Positions 27,866-36,060 of a stretch of DNA of 64,000 bases are shown in pieces. The first letter of the stretch is position 1. The number at the start of each line of letters is the position of its first letter. The translations under genes were made by a program, and so were the position numbers. The notes below the pieces were generated by a model. It did not search any database and was not told where the DNA came from. It worked only from the letters and a program-made list of their open reading frames with translations. This stretch comes from Gammaproteobacteria bacterium (GTDB lineage Bacteria; Pseudomonadota; Gammaproteobacteria; Pseudomonadales; Azotimanducaceae), in NCBI GenBank assembly GCA_026707735.1, contig JAPOWH010000007.1, positions 1-64,000 of the forward strand, written 5' to 3'.

Positions 27866-29086
27866 TCAGGCCTCGCCGTTGAAGCTGTCGATGTCTTTAC
27901 CCGCAGAAATCTGTGAGCGGATTTCCGAAGTCCAGGCCGATTGTGCGGGGATTTTCGACCTATCAATTCGGTGGGCAAACTTTCGAGCCACGTCCACCAT
28001 TTCTTCCAGCATGCCGACTTTCAGAGTGGTGGGCTCTAATCCAAGATCCAGGAATTGGTCGTTAGCTACACGAAGATCGTTCTCGCTAGCCTCATTGCGC
28101 GGATTGGGCACATTCACGATTTCTGCGCCGCTCATTTCCGCGATTAATTTGGCCAAGTCCCTTACTCGGAAGGTCTCCGTCATTTGGTTGAATATTTTCG
28201 GCCGTTCGCCGCGGGTAGGTGGGTTTTTTAGCGCCAATTCGATGCATCGAACCGAGTCTTGAATGTGTATAAACGCCCGCGTCTGGCCTCCCGTGCCGTG
28301 CACCGTCAAAGGATGCCCGATAGCAGCTTGAATCAAGAAGCGATTGAGCACAGTTCCATAATCGCCGTCGTAGTCGAATCTATTCACGAGCTGATCATGG
28401 AGACGGGTCTGCTCCGTGTGTGTGCCCCACACGACTCCTTGGTGGAGATCCGTTATTCGAAGCGAATCGTTCTTTGCGTAATACCCAAACATCAGTTGAT
28501 CCAGACACTTTGTCATGTGATAGACGCTACCGGGATTTGCTGGATAGAGGATCTCTTTCTGGATCACTTGTCCGTCGTCGTTGGGAATTCCAACGTTCAG
28601 GTAGCCTTCTGGGATGGTTGCACCGATGTCGCTGTAGCCGTACACGCCCATCGTTCCCATGTGTACGAAATGCGCGTCCATTTCCAAGTCCGCGAGGGCG
28701 TTTAGTAGATTGTGCGTGGCACTGACGTTGTTATTGACCGTATATGTCTTGTGCCAGTCACTCTTCATAGAGTAGGGGGCGGCCCGCTGTTGAGCCAAGT
28801 GGATGAGTGCATCCGGTCGATAGAGCTCGATCCAGCGCTTTACGCGAAAATAGTCCGTGGCAATGTCTAACAGCTCGAATCGGATTGTGCGACCGGTGAC
28901 CTCCTTCCAGATTCGAAGCCGTTCCTGGATCGAATCCATGGGGGTAAGCGATTGGACACCAAGTTCGGTGTCGATTCGCCGACGACTCAGATTGTCGACA
29001 ATCACAATGTCGTGGCCGGCGTTGGAAAGGTGTAGGCACGTTGGCCAACCAATGAATCCATCGCCACCGAATACTGCAATGCGCAT
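27866..29086 (-). CDS. sqdB: UDP-sulfoquinovose synthase
   Basis: Makes UDP-sulfoquinovose from UDP-glucose and sulfite, the dedicated head-group step of sulfolipid synthesis. The protein has 406 residues and follows plant SQD1 closely over its length: FGGDGFIGWPTCLHLSNAG, VDNLSRRRIDTELG..SLTP, HLAQQRAAPYSM, the catalytic Thr in HMGTMGVYGY (about 145), the Tyr/Lys in VYHMTKCLDQ (about 189/193), 'DLHQGVVWGTHTEQT', 'GTVLNRFLIQAAIGHPLTVHG' in two parts, and 'PNPRNEASEND'. The QRAAPYSM and LNRF blocks are specific to this family among extended SDRs. It heads a three-gene operon. Confidence 0.92.
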   Translation of the reverse strand: MRIAVFGGDGFIGWPTCLHLSNAGHDIVIVDNLSRRRIDTELGVQSLTPMDSIQERLRIWKEVTGRTIRFELLDIATDYFRVKRWIELYRPDALIHLAQQRAAPYSMKSDWHKTYTVNNNVSATHNLLNALADLEMDAHFVHMGTMGVYGYSDIGATIPEGYLNVGIPNDDGQVIQKEILYPANPGSVYHMTKCLDQLMFGYYAKNDSLRITDLHQGVVWGTHTEQTRLHDQLVNRFDYDGDYGTVLNRFLIQAAIGHPLTVHGTGGQTRAFIHIQDSVRCIELALKNPPTRGERPKIFNQMTETFRVRDLAKLIAEMSGAEIVNVPNPRNEASENDLRVANDQFLDLGLEPTTLKVGMLEEMVDVARKFAHRIDRSKIPAQSAWTSEIRSQISAGKDIDSFNGEA

Positions 29087-29376
29087 AGCCTTTTAACTCC
29101 AATAATTGGGTCGGTTGCTTGGTCGTTCCTGTCGCTAAAAATTGAGAGTCTTGATGCAAAGAGAACGATTCAATGGCCCTATGTCAAAAGCCGTCTTCTC
29201 ATAAATGATTGTAATGTCTAGCTGGTTTGGATTCCTAATAGGCGAACTGGCATCGTGACCGGTTAAACCATGCGGCGACGAATTCGCTACCATTTCCAGC
29301 ACCATCTCATGTTTGTAGATTTGCCGTTGACGACATCGATTCCCGCTACTTCCAGCATTTTCTCAAGACGAGCTCC

Positions 29377-29832
29377 ATGATCCTGGAACCAGGTGTCTGG
29401 ACATTGTCAGGCTCGTGGCGGGCCACGGAAGAAACAGCGCTTATCCATTTCGATGGCGAGTGCGTTGTTAGCGACCAGCAAGATGGGCGCTATGCCATCG
29501 ACGTTACTGCCAAAACCGAGACTTCAAGCCATCTGGAATACGGAATATGGGTCGCGAGGAATGAAACCGGGCTCTACGATGCCACGATCATGGGAACTGA
29601 TGTCGACCTGATTGGAACCGCGAAACTAGAGAGCATTCCGCATGTTGCAATGTTGCTAAACAGAGATGCTACTGTCTGTTTGACTGTAGCAGTGTTTTCC
29701 CTGCCGGAAGTCTTTGGCGCCCGAGGATTTCTTCGCAGCGCGGACACCACATTCACCTTCGAAATCGCCATTTCACCCAAGCACGTCGACATTCAAGCTG
29801 ACAACATTGTCGAGTTCAAGCCGCGTCGGTAA
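29377..29832 (+). CDS. Hypothetical protein, probably beta-rich
   Basis: I do not recognise this 151-residue protein. It begins MILEPGVWTLSGSWRATEE and alternates short polar and hydrophobic stretches in a way that suggests a beta-sandwich. There is no signal peptide or membrane helix. The reading frame is clean, with an ATG start and normal composition, and no longer frame competes on the other strand. It is divergent from sqdB across a 290-bp gap in which I see no gene, and 305 bp from the next plus-strand operon. Confidence 0.55.
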   Translation: MILEPGVWTLSGSWRATEETALIHFDGECVVSDQQDGRYAIDVTAKTETSSHLEYGIWVARNETGLYDATIMGTDVDLIGTAKLESIPHVAMLLNRDATVCLTVAVFSLPEVFGARGFLRSADTTFTFEIAISPKHVDIQADNIVEFKPRR

Positions 29833-30137
29833 AACAACGGAGTTCGGGCGACTTCTACGAAGTCAGCTGGGACCAAGGATAAGCAAGCGTGGGCATTGAT
29901 TGATCAGGTACTGTGCCACCTCGACCACCGTTGAGAACGTCAGAGGACCATATCGCTTCAAGTTCCTGACCTACGACACGATGAACCTCAGGTCGATGCT
30001 CCTGCGTGCATTGCCGCTGCGAACCACCTGTTAGAATCTCGGTAGGTAAATCGGCATTGGACGCTGGATTGCCACCTTTCCCATCTACCACTGCCGCTTT
30101 CTTCGATTTGCACTAACAGCTTCAGCAGAACGGTTTC
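29833..30137. other. Intergenic region upstream of the DUF1538 operon
   Basis: No convincing coding sequence. On the plus strand an extended -10-like element TGTTAGAAT (30029-30037) follows a TTGCCG hexamer (30011-30016) with a short 15-bp spacer, about 100 bp before the GTG start of the DUF1538 gene. This is the best promoter candidate here but is weak. Confidence 0.3.
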
Positions 30138-30872
30138 GTGACACAAGTCCTCAAGGTGCTTGCAGGACGCATTCTTGGTGCGATGCGCGACCTTGCACCC
30201 ATCATAGTCGTGATCGCGTTCTTCCAAATCGTTGTTCTACAGCAGCCCTTTCCAAACCTAGGAGACGCGCTGATTGGCCTTCTCTGCGTTGTACTCGGGC
30301 TCGCCTTATTCATTCACGGCCTAGAAAGTGGCTTGTTCCCACTAGGAGAGGCTATAGCCCAAGCATTCACCAAGAAGAGCAGCGTTGTGGCTTTGCTGAG
30401 CTTTGCGTTCTGCTTGGGCTTTGGCGCAACCGTTGCAGAACCAGCGCTGATCGCTATTGCAGCAGAAGCGGCGGAAATCGTCGCACTGGCTGGTCACATC
30501 GAAAACGTGGAGAGCGTTCGAGAAGCTTACGCTCTAAACCTGAGAATCGTCGTAGCTCTGTCAGTTGGGACGGCCGTCGTAATTGGCGTTGTGCGAATCT
30601 TGAAAGGTTGGCCAATACACGTAATGATCATTTCAGGCTACGTGATCGTCACTGTGCTCACGTTCTTCTCGGCTCCGGAAATCATTGGAATTGCTTACGA
30701 TTCCGGCGGTGTTACGACTAGCACCATAACGGTGCCTCTTCTTACTGCTTTGGGTGTGGGATTGGCTACCAGCATCAAGGGTCGCAATCCGATGGTTGAC
30801 GGATTTGGACTAATTGCGTTTGCGTGCCTTGCTCCGATGATCTTCATACTCCTGTACGGAATGATCGCCTGA
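30138..30872 (+). CDS. DUF1538 family membrane protein (first copy)
   Basis: Polytopic inner-membrane protein of 244 residues starting at a GTG. About six hydrophobic helices are visible. The conserved blocks of DUF1538 are present: '[14 protein letters not shown]', '[17 protein letters not shown]', and '[20 protein letters not shown]' followed by [21 protein letters not shown]. The Asp-Ser-Gly-Gly-Val-Thr-Thr block inside a membrane region suggests a discontinuous, ligand-binding helix as in transporters (inference). The second copy starts 1 bp after its stop. The transported substrate is unknown. Confidence 0.88.
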   Translation: MTQVLKVLAGRILGAMRDLAPIIVVIAFFQIVVLQQPFPNLGDALIGLLCVVLGLALFIHGLESGLFPLGEAIAQAFTKKSSVVALLSFAFCLGFGATVAEPALIAIAAEAAEIVALAGHIENVESVREAYALNLRIVVALSVGTAVVIGVVRILKGWPIHVMIISGYVIVTVLTFFSAPEIIGIAYDSGGVTTSTITVPLLTALGVGLATSIKGRNPMVDGFGLIAFACLAPMIFILLYGMIA

Positions 30873-30873
30873 C

Positions 30874-31650
30874 ATGGAGTTCCTTTTCGAACTGGCAAAG
30901 TCCTTCGGTTCAACATTGCGGGATGTTGTACCCATAGTGTTGGTTCTTGTCGTGTTTCAACTGCTCGTGTTGCGCCAAAAACTCCCTCGGTTGAAGCAGA
31001 TCATTACTGGGTTTGCTCTGGTTGTCATAGGGTTGTCGCTGTTCCTAGTTGGACTGAACGACGCCTTGTTTCCCATTGGCGAGACGATGGCGGCGCAATT
31101 GACCGCATCCAACGTCGCTACGACAGAGGAGCAAGTTCGATGGATGGACTATATGGTTGTCTATGCTTTTGCGGCTGCCATTGGATTTGCTACAACCATC
31201 GCCGAGCCTCCGTTGATTGCAGTTGCGCTCAAGGCGCAAAGCGCTTCGGGTGGTGCGATTAGTGCTTGGGGGCTAAGGCTGGCAGTGGCGACGGGAGTCG
31301 CCATCGGCGTGTCGCTGGGGTGCTTCCGAATCGTAACGGGAACGCCATTGCAGTGGTATATCATGGCATCCTACGTCATCGTAATGATCCAAACCGTATT
31401 TGCCAGTAGAACGATAATGCCCCTAGCGTACGACAGTGGAGGGGTTACTACTTCGACCGTAACCGTGCCTGTCGTCGCCGCATTGGGATTGGGGTTGGCC
31501 AGCAACGTTCCAGGCAGAAGCCCTTTGATTGATGGTTTTGGATTGATCGCATTCGCGAGCGTTTTTCCCATTATGACCGTGTTGAGTTACTCCTTGATCA
31601 TCTCCAAACTTGGAAAAGGAAAAACACCTCCAGCTAAGGGGGATCACTAA
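30874..31650 (+). CDS. DUF1538 family membrane protein (second copy)
   Basis: Paralogue of the preceding gene, 258 residues. The same blocks appear: 'GLNDALFPIGETMA', 'GFATTIAEPPLIAVALKA', '[20 protein letters not shown]', then [20 protein letters not shown]. The two probably form a heterodimeric, pseudo-symmetric channel or transporter, since each is one repeat and they are always encoded side by side here (inference). The loop at about residues 65-85 is polar and longer than in the first copy. The P-II-like gene follows by 4 bp. Confidence 0.88.
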   Translation: MEFLFELAKSFGSTLRDVVPIVLVLVVFQLLVLRQKLPRLKQIITGFALVVIGLSLFLVGLNDALFPIGETMAAQLTASNVATTEEQVRWMDYMVVYAFAAAIGFATTIAEPPLIAVALKAQSASGGAISAWGLRLAVATGVAIGVSLGCFRIVTGTPLQWYIMASYVIVMIQTVFASRTIMPLAYDSGGVTTSTVTVPVVAALGLGLASNVPGRSPLIDGFGLIAFASVFPIMTVLSYSLIISKLGKGKTPPAKGDH

Positions 31651-31654
31651 GACT

Positions 31655-32002
31655 ATGTTGAAGCTCATTGTTGTCATTGTGACCGTAGACAAGACGGATG
31701 AAATTATTGAAACGGCGCGCAAGGCGGGCGCCACCGGTGCAACTGTTATCCATGAAGTCAGAGGCGAGGGATTGAAGGCATCCAAGACATTCCTTGGGTT
31801 AGATTTCACGTCAGTGCGCGATGCCATTTTGTTTGTAGCTGCCGACGGCTGTGCGCAAGACGTCATGAATGGGATACAAGAAGTTGGTGGCTTTGACGAC
31901 AACCCAGGTTCCGGCATTGCGTTTCAGTTGGCCATTGAGGACGCAGTCGGACTTCGATCCCAAATGCCATACATTCTTGAATCCATGGAAGACGATACAT
32001 GA
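31655..32002 (+). CDS. P-II-like (GlnB-fold) regulatory protein
   Basis: Small trimeric signalling fold of 115 residues. I chose ATG 31655 (MLKLIVVIVTVDKTDEIIET); an upstream ATG at 31610 lies inside the DUF1538 gene. The ferredoxin-like pattern of P-II is clear: 'AARKAGATGATVIHEVRGEG', then a short T-loop region and 'GSGIAFQLAIEDAVGL'. The uridylylation Tyr of GlnB is not present and the T-loop is short, so it probably senses a ligand without covalent modification. It sits between a membrane pair and a CBS protein and likely gates the former. Confidence 0.82.
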   Translation: MLKLIVVIVTVDKTDEIIETARKAGATGATVIHEVRGEGLKASKTFLGLDFTSVRDAILFVAADGCAQDVMNGIQEVGGFDDNPGSGIAFQLAIEDAVGLRSQMPYILESMEDDT

Positions 32003-32400
32003 CAGACGACGGCATCGCTAGAGTGGCGGATTACATGTCCATGACCTTTCAATCGATAGATCGTGAAGCGACCGTGCACGAAGCCATTGCGCAACTAAAA
32101 GAACACGATCTCAATGCACTGATCGTGGACCGTCGCGATGAAGATGATGAAATTGGGTTGGTAACGGTGACTGATGTTGCACGAGAAGTCATGGGCAAGC
32201 ACAGGCCACCGGACCGAACATACGTGTTCGAGATCATGACTAAACCTATAGTCACCCTGCCGGCACGTATGAAGGTGGTTTATGCGACAAGGCTCCTGGC
32301 CAATCTAGATCTGTCTCAAGCCGTTGTAACGGATGAAACAAATCACCCCATTGGAATCGTCAATCGAAGGGATTTGGTATTTGCCTGTTTGGAAGACTAA
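31999..32400 (+). CDS. CBS-domain pair protein
   Basis: Cytoplasmic protein of 133 residues made almost entirely of two CBS motifs: about 10-65 (ADYMSMTFQSIDREATVHEA... EIGLVTVTDVAREV) and about 78-130 (EIMTKPIVTLPARMKV... NHPIGIVNRRDLVF). CBS pairs bind adenine nucleotides. It overlaps the P-II-like gene by 4 bp (ATGA), so translation is coupled. I infer nucleotide-dependent control of the DUF1538 pair together with the P-II-like protein. Confidence 0.88.
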   Translation: MTDDGIARVADYMSMTFQSIDREATVHEAIAQLKEHDLNALIVDRRDEDDEIGLVTVTDVAREVMGKHRPPDRTYVFEIMTKPIVTLPARMKVVYATRLLANLDLSQAVVTDETNHPIGIVNRRDLVFACLED

Positions 32401-32434
32401 AAGGCTACGTACTGCTCATTCGTGATCAAAACTA

Positions 32435-32510
32435 GCCCCGATGGCACAGTGGATAGCGCGGCCGCCTCCTAAGCGGCAGGTCGAAGGTTCGAATCCTTCT
32501 CGGGGCGCCA
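32435..32510 (+). tRNA. tRNA-Arg (CCT anticodon)
   Basis: A 76-nt cloverleaf with encoded CCA. The acceptor stem GCCCCGA pairs with TCGGGGC, the anticodon loop is CTCCTAA (anticodon CCT), and the T arm GAAGGTTCGAATCCTTC is intact. It reads rare AGG codons. It follows the CBS gene by 34 bp on the same strand. Confidence 0.95.
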
Positions 32511-32533
32511 CACCACCAATAGAGTTAGATCAC

Positions 32534-33376
32534 TCATCGTGGGTACACGACGCGGGAGGTGAGGTAGCCGATGGAGTATAGCGAGCACATTTCAACGACG
32601 AATAGGTAGACGACACCTACGCCAACAGCGATCCAAAAAAAATTTTCGAATAACGGCCCTATCAGTGGAATGGCCAATCCCAAGGGAACCCACTGCCCAA
32701 TGAACAAAGCCTGAGTCACTAACCAATTGCGAGAAAACCGGATTTGAGTATTAGCGTTTCTGTTGACAACCCAAGAAATGTGAGAATCCTCGAATATAGC
32801 GTGCGTCTCTTGCTTTCGATCCTCAGTCTTTGGTGATGACCCACCAAGCGAGTCTTTCTTCTTCTGTGAGACCGTTGTTGCCACAAAAGAAAAGATTGCA
32901 AATACCACTATGCCGATCGAGATTGCCACGGAAAGATAGAAATAGACGGCACTTTGATACACAAAGCCAAGAATTACTACAGCCACGTAGAGCACTAGCA
33001 TCAGCAATAGGCTGCCCATCCTGCGCGGCATTTCGAATTCCCTCGAACTTTCGGTCCGAAATATTCCAAATGCAGGTAGACGTTCTTTAATTTCAGTTGG
33101 ATTCTTTATGTCGTCAACGAATTCGACTCGTTTACTACGATTCAAGGATGCTCGGCCCAACGGCTGGACCAATTTCATAACGCCCAAGGTGATTATTGGA
33201 ATTCCAAGTATGACCAATGCGTTTGTCGCTAGCATATGGCTCTCAAGGGCCATTGTCCCAGTGCCAATCACAACCACTGCGCTTAGGGCAGACAACCACA
33301 AAATGTTGCACTGCATATCTAACTCCATATCGCTACGGAGTAAACGCTTTTTGGCAGGTGAAGATTCTGTGATCAC
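32534..33376 (-). CDS. Hypothetical membrane protein
   Basis: Not recognised. The protein has 280 residues with about six hydrophobic segments in two groups: an N-terminal pair at about 27-70, a middle pair at about 120-168 (SLLLMLVLYVAVVILGFVYQ...), and a C-terminal pair at about 225-270. A charged cytoplasmic-looking loop lies at about 170-215. No motif suggests an enzyme or transporter. It is convergent with the tRNA-Arg gene. The residue composition and length favour a real gene. Confidence 0.6.
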   Translation of the reverse strand: MITESSPAKKRLLRSDMELDMQCNILWLSALSAVVVIGTGTMALESHMLATNALVILGIPIITLGVMKLVQPLGRASLNRSKRVEFVDDIKNPTEIKERLPAFGIFRTESSREFEMPRRMGSLLLMLVLYVAVVILGFVYQSAVYFYLSVAISIGIVVFAIFSFVATTVSQKKKDSLGGSSPKTEDRKQETHAIFEDSHISWVVNRNANTQIRFSRNWLVTQALFIGQWVPLGLAIPLIGPLFENFFWIAVGVGVVYLFVVEMCSLYSIGYLTSRVVYPR

Positions 33377-33464
33377 GACTCGCTCCGGAAAGTCTTGTAG
33401 TGTTCCTTCTCTACTTGATTGACCAAATCGATCGCCAATTCAATCATGCATGAATGGTTCTAAA

Positions 33465-33785
33465 TCATCGCACCACTGATCGCAGTGTCGGCACTATTCG
33501 TTGAACGCTCACCGAAGTCATGTCCATGAGCTCCGCGACGCGGGGTTGAATTGCTTCACGCCACTTTTCGCTGCCATAGACTTCCCGATACAGTCGCTCA
33601 CGTTCAGCTTCGGAGTCGAAACGACGCATCCACACATATACAGTGTCGTCCACTTCACCCCGAAAACTGCCAACGATCACCATTCCCTTGGCTACTTGAA
33701 AGGGAATAATGACTTCCTCCATCAAAGCAACCCATTCGTCCATCTTGCCGGGCTGAATCTTGTACTGTCTTAACTCGTAGAACAT
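33465..33785 (-). CDS. NIPSNAP family protein
   Basis: Small dimeric alpha/beta-barrel protein of 106 residues from the ATG at 33785. The start MFYELRQYKIQPGKMDEWVA is the NIPSNAP signature, followed by VGSFRGEVDDTVYVWMRRFDS. The family function is unknown in bacteria. Its start region adjoins the end of the glycosyltransferase gene upstream, and it closes a four-gene minus-strand run that begins at 35931. Confidence 0.85.
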   Translation of the reverse strand: MFYELRQYKIQPGKMDEWVALMEEVIIPFQVAKGMVIVGSFRGEVDDTVYVWMRRFDSEAERERLYREVYGSEKWREAIQPRVAELMDMTSVSVQRIVPTLRSVVR

Positions 33786-33805
33786 TGTTTCACTCCACTG
33801 GGGCC

Positions 33806-34402
33806 TCACGAAGTGCAAGGGACGATAGTTGGTTCATCTGGTCGCATTTCAAGCCACCGCTGATAGTCGCAGTAATCGTCGACATCCCAAAGCAAGGGAA
33901 GCACTTCGCATTTAATTCCTATTCGTCGGCAAACTTGCACCGTTTCATCGAATACGTGAGAAGTGCTCCAACTAATTCCATGAAAGAGTTCGTCATGCGG
34001 ATGCCCCATTCCGATTAGGCAATATCCACCATCCTCGGTCGGTCCCAAAACCACATCTGTAGTTCGCAACAACTCAAACGCCTGAACAATATACCTCTTG
34101 GAAATCAAAGGTATATCGGAACCTATAACCAGCGTAACGCCATCTACAAACGCCCCGTGCATCCGTTCACCCAAATCTTCACCAGATTGCTGCCGAATTG
34201 CCAAGCCCCTCTCATTCCAATCAGCTCCAACATCACCATCGAACCAAACTTCAGTGTCAAAGTCAGCCGTCGCTTCAATAGCTAGGTCCAACAACCGCAA
34301 GTAGCAGGCAAGAGCAGCTTCAGGACCAATAGCCGACGCTAACCGCGTCTTGACTCTGCCAACCGAGGGCACCCTTGCAAAGACCGCAATACGAGGACTC
34401 AT
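33806..34402 (-). CDS. TIGR04282-type (DUF2064) glycosyltransferase-like protein, 'arsenosugar biosynthesis'
   Basis: GT-A-fold nucleotidyl/glycosyltransferase-like protein of 198 residues, starting at ATG 34402 (MSPRIAVFARVPSVGRVKTR). The VKTRL motif, the 'VIGSDIPLISKRYIVQAFELL' region split over about 95-115, and 'DVVLGPTEDGGYCLIGM' are typical of TIGR04282. The family was linked to arsenosugar synthesis by gene neighbourhood, but neither ArsM nor ArsS is present here, so the true substrate is uncertain. It starts 4 bp after the stop of a TIGR04283-type partner, the usual pair. Confidence 0.85.
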   Translation of the reverse strand: MSPRIAVFARVPSVGRVKTRLASAIGPEAALACYLRLLDLAIEATADFDTEVWFDGDVGADWNERGLAIRQQSGEDLGERMHGAFVDGVTLVIGSDIPLISKRYIVQAFELLRTTDVVLGPTEDGGYCLIGMGHPHDELFHGISWSTSHVFDETVQVCRRIGIKCEVLPLLWDVDDYCDYQRWLEMRPDEPTIVPCTS

Positions 34403-34406
34403 CGGA

Positions 34407-35129
34407 CTACTTGGAATCGTAGTACCTTCCGTACAGCTCGTTCGGATCGGCACCAAAGAAATAACGCAAGCGAAAAGACCACATCCTAACAACCGTTGAC
34501 ACTATCCCCTCAGCTTTCCACCTTCTTGCAGAAGTCGCAAGGGGAACACGAATCCGCATTGGTTTTGCTCTCTTTCGCAATCTCTTGCTCAGTTCGATGT
34601 CCTCCATGAGCATTTGATCAGGGAAACCTCCAATTTCGTGCAAGAGTTTGCGACGCACGAATATGCCTTGATCCCCAGTACAGATCCCAGTCAGTGCAGA
34701 TCGAGAGTTCATGAACCATTCAATCACTCTGTACGCATAGCGCGTACCGTCAAGACGAATGTCGAACCGCCCCCAACAACATCGAGCAAGCGAAAGTTTC
34801 AACTCGGTGATGTTATTTTTGGTCAGAAGTGAATCCGCATGCAGTATCCAAATCCATGACCGTTTTGTCGACGAAATTCCATAGGAAATTTGAGGACCAC
34901 GACCGAAGTGTGGCGAAACCAGGTAACGTACAGGATCAGAAAGCAGCGATAACCGTTCATTACGTTTAGAGTCCACCACGACAATATCCAAGTCCGAGTA
35001 AGATTCCAAGTTCTTGAGCAGTGCAAGAAGGCACTCTTCATCATTGTGAACGGGCACAACTACGGATACGTCCCGAAGTCCAAACTCCACATCCTCACGC
35101 AAGACAACCATCGTTGCGTCTTGCACCAC
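34407..35129 (-). CDS. TIGR04283-type family 2 glycosyltransferase
   Basis: GT2-family enzyme of 240 residues (GTG at 35129; an ATG at 35111 is also possible). It shows DVSVVVPVHNDEECLLALL, the first Asp block VVVDSKR, 'WIWILHADSLLT' (a HADS form of the metal motif) and 'GDQGIFVRRKLLHEIGGFPD'. It also has the MEDIELSKRL acceptor motif, all characteristic of TIGR04283. Together with the TIGR04282 protein downstream it may build a sugar on an unknown acceptor. It starts 1 bp after the stop of the upstream membrane-anchored protein. Confidence 0.87.
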   Translation of the reverse strand: MVQDATMVVLREDVEFGLRDVSVVVPVHNDEECLLALLKNLESYSDLDIVVVDSKRNERLSLLSDPVRYLVSPHFGRGPQISYGISSTKRSWIWILHADSLLTKNNITELKLSLARCCWGRFDIRLDGTRYAYRVIEWFMNSRSALTGICTGDQGIFVRRKLLHEIGGFPDQMLMEDIELSKRLRKRAKPMRIRVPLATSARRWKAEGIVSTVVRMWSFRLRYFFGADPNELYGRYYDSK

Positions 35130-35130
35130 T

Positions 35131-35931
35131 CTATGGATGATTGTGTTCGTGGTGTGCGTGGGGATCGGGGTTTTCTACAAAGTGATCGGGAAGCGTGTAA
35201 TCTACATGATCGTCCATGTTGGCTGAAGGCATGAGCCAGCCATAGGTTAGGTTCGCAAAGAGCTCGTAGTTTCCAGTCGATGTTGTGATGGTTGCAAACG
35301 TCGAGCCTTTTCCCAACGTAAGCACAAAGGGATATTTGTTGCCTTCGTCGTCGACCTCGCCTTTGATCGATCGAGCCCTGGGTGGGCCGCCAACCTCGGT
35401 AACCTCGCCACGCAACACGACCCCGCGTTGAGGTATAGGAAATTGAATTTCGTGCCCTTCCGCCATTTCCCTGACCGAAGCGTTGAGACGCACCAATGCG
35501 CGGTCGACGACGACTCGAGGAAAACTCGGAATCTGAGACTCCTGCACCGTTGTCTCGTCCACACGAGCCCAAGAAACGCTTGAGTCCATAGTTTCGGCAG
35601 AGTCTTCACTTTCCTCCAACGCCACATCCTGACTGGTACTGACCTGATCGGCATCCTCGTCAATATTCTCAAGTGCCGGGAGAGCTTGTTCTGGCACACG
35701 TATTGAATGTTCGACGATCGCTTCCAAGTCCTCAGCGACAACCGCACTACTCGTCCTTGCGTCGGTCTCATCTGTCGGTACCGTTTCGTAGGTTCTATCG
35801 CGTTGGGCGAAAAACGCGCCTACAAACAACAATACGACCGAAACCATAACGATGAGGATTCCACCGAGCAGTATCCACTTGGAAGTGTTGGATTGCTGAT
35901 CGTCGCTCGATTGAGGCGGCGTGTCAGACAT
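35131..35931 (-). CDS. Membrane-anchored protein with possible metalloprotease-prodomain-like C-terminus
   Basis: 266 residues. A single N-terminal helix (about 18-41, ILLGGILIVMVSVVLLFVGA) should anchor it. An acidic, disordered stretch follows to about 130. Residues about 150-235 (VVLRGEVTEVGG...FVLTLGKGSTFATITTSTG, YELFANLTYGWLMPS) resemble the N-terminal propeptide-like domain of secreted reprolysin/adamalysin-type proteases, but no zinc-protease domain follows. The C-terminus is His-rich (HAHHEHNHP), suggesting metal binding. It heads the glycosyltransferase operon. Function unknown; the resemblance is from memory of the pattern. Confidence 0.6.
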   Translation of the reverse strand: MSDTPPQSSDDQQSNTSKWILLGGILIVMVSVVLLFVGAFFAQRDRTYETVPTDETDARTSSAVVAEDLEAIVEHSIRVPEQALPALENIDEDADQVSTSQDVALEESEDSAETMDSSVSWARVDETTVQESQIPSFPRVVVDRALVRLNASVREMAEGHEIQFPIPQRGVVLRGEVTEVGGPPRARSIKGEVDDEGNKYPFVLTLGKGSTFATITTSTGNYELFANLTYGWLMPSANMDDHVDYTLPDHFVENPDPHAHHEHNHP

Positions 35932-36060
35932 TGCTAGTCATGCTGGTAAGTTGGCCGGCATTTTCCGTCTGGATCATTCTCTCACTGGCCATAGTTCATT
36001 GGACAAGACTCGTTCGAATTGTGTCATACAATCGGCTCAATTCAGAAAATCCCCGAGAAC

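Noticed and set aside
32435-35931. tRNA-Arg(CCT) followed by minus-strand accessory genes, possible genomic island
   Set aside because: No integrase, no repeated tRNA 3' end and no mobility gene is visible; the genes look like ordinary chromosomal ones.
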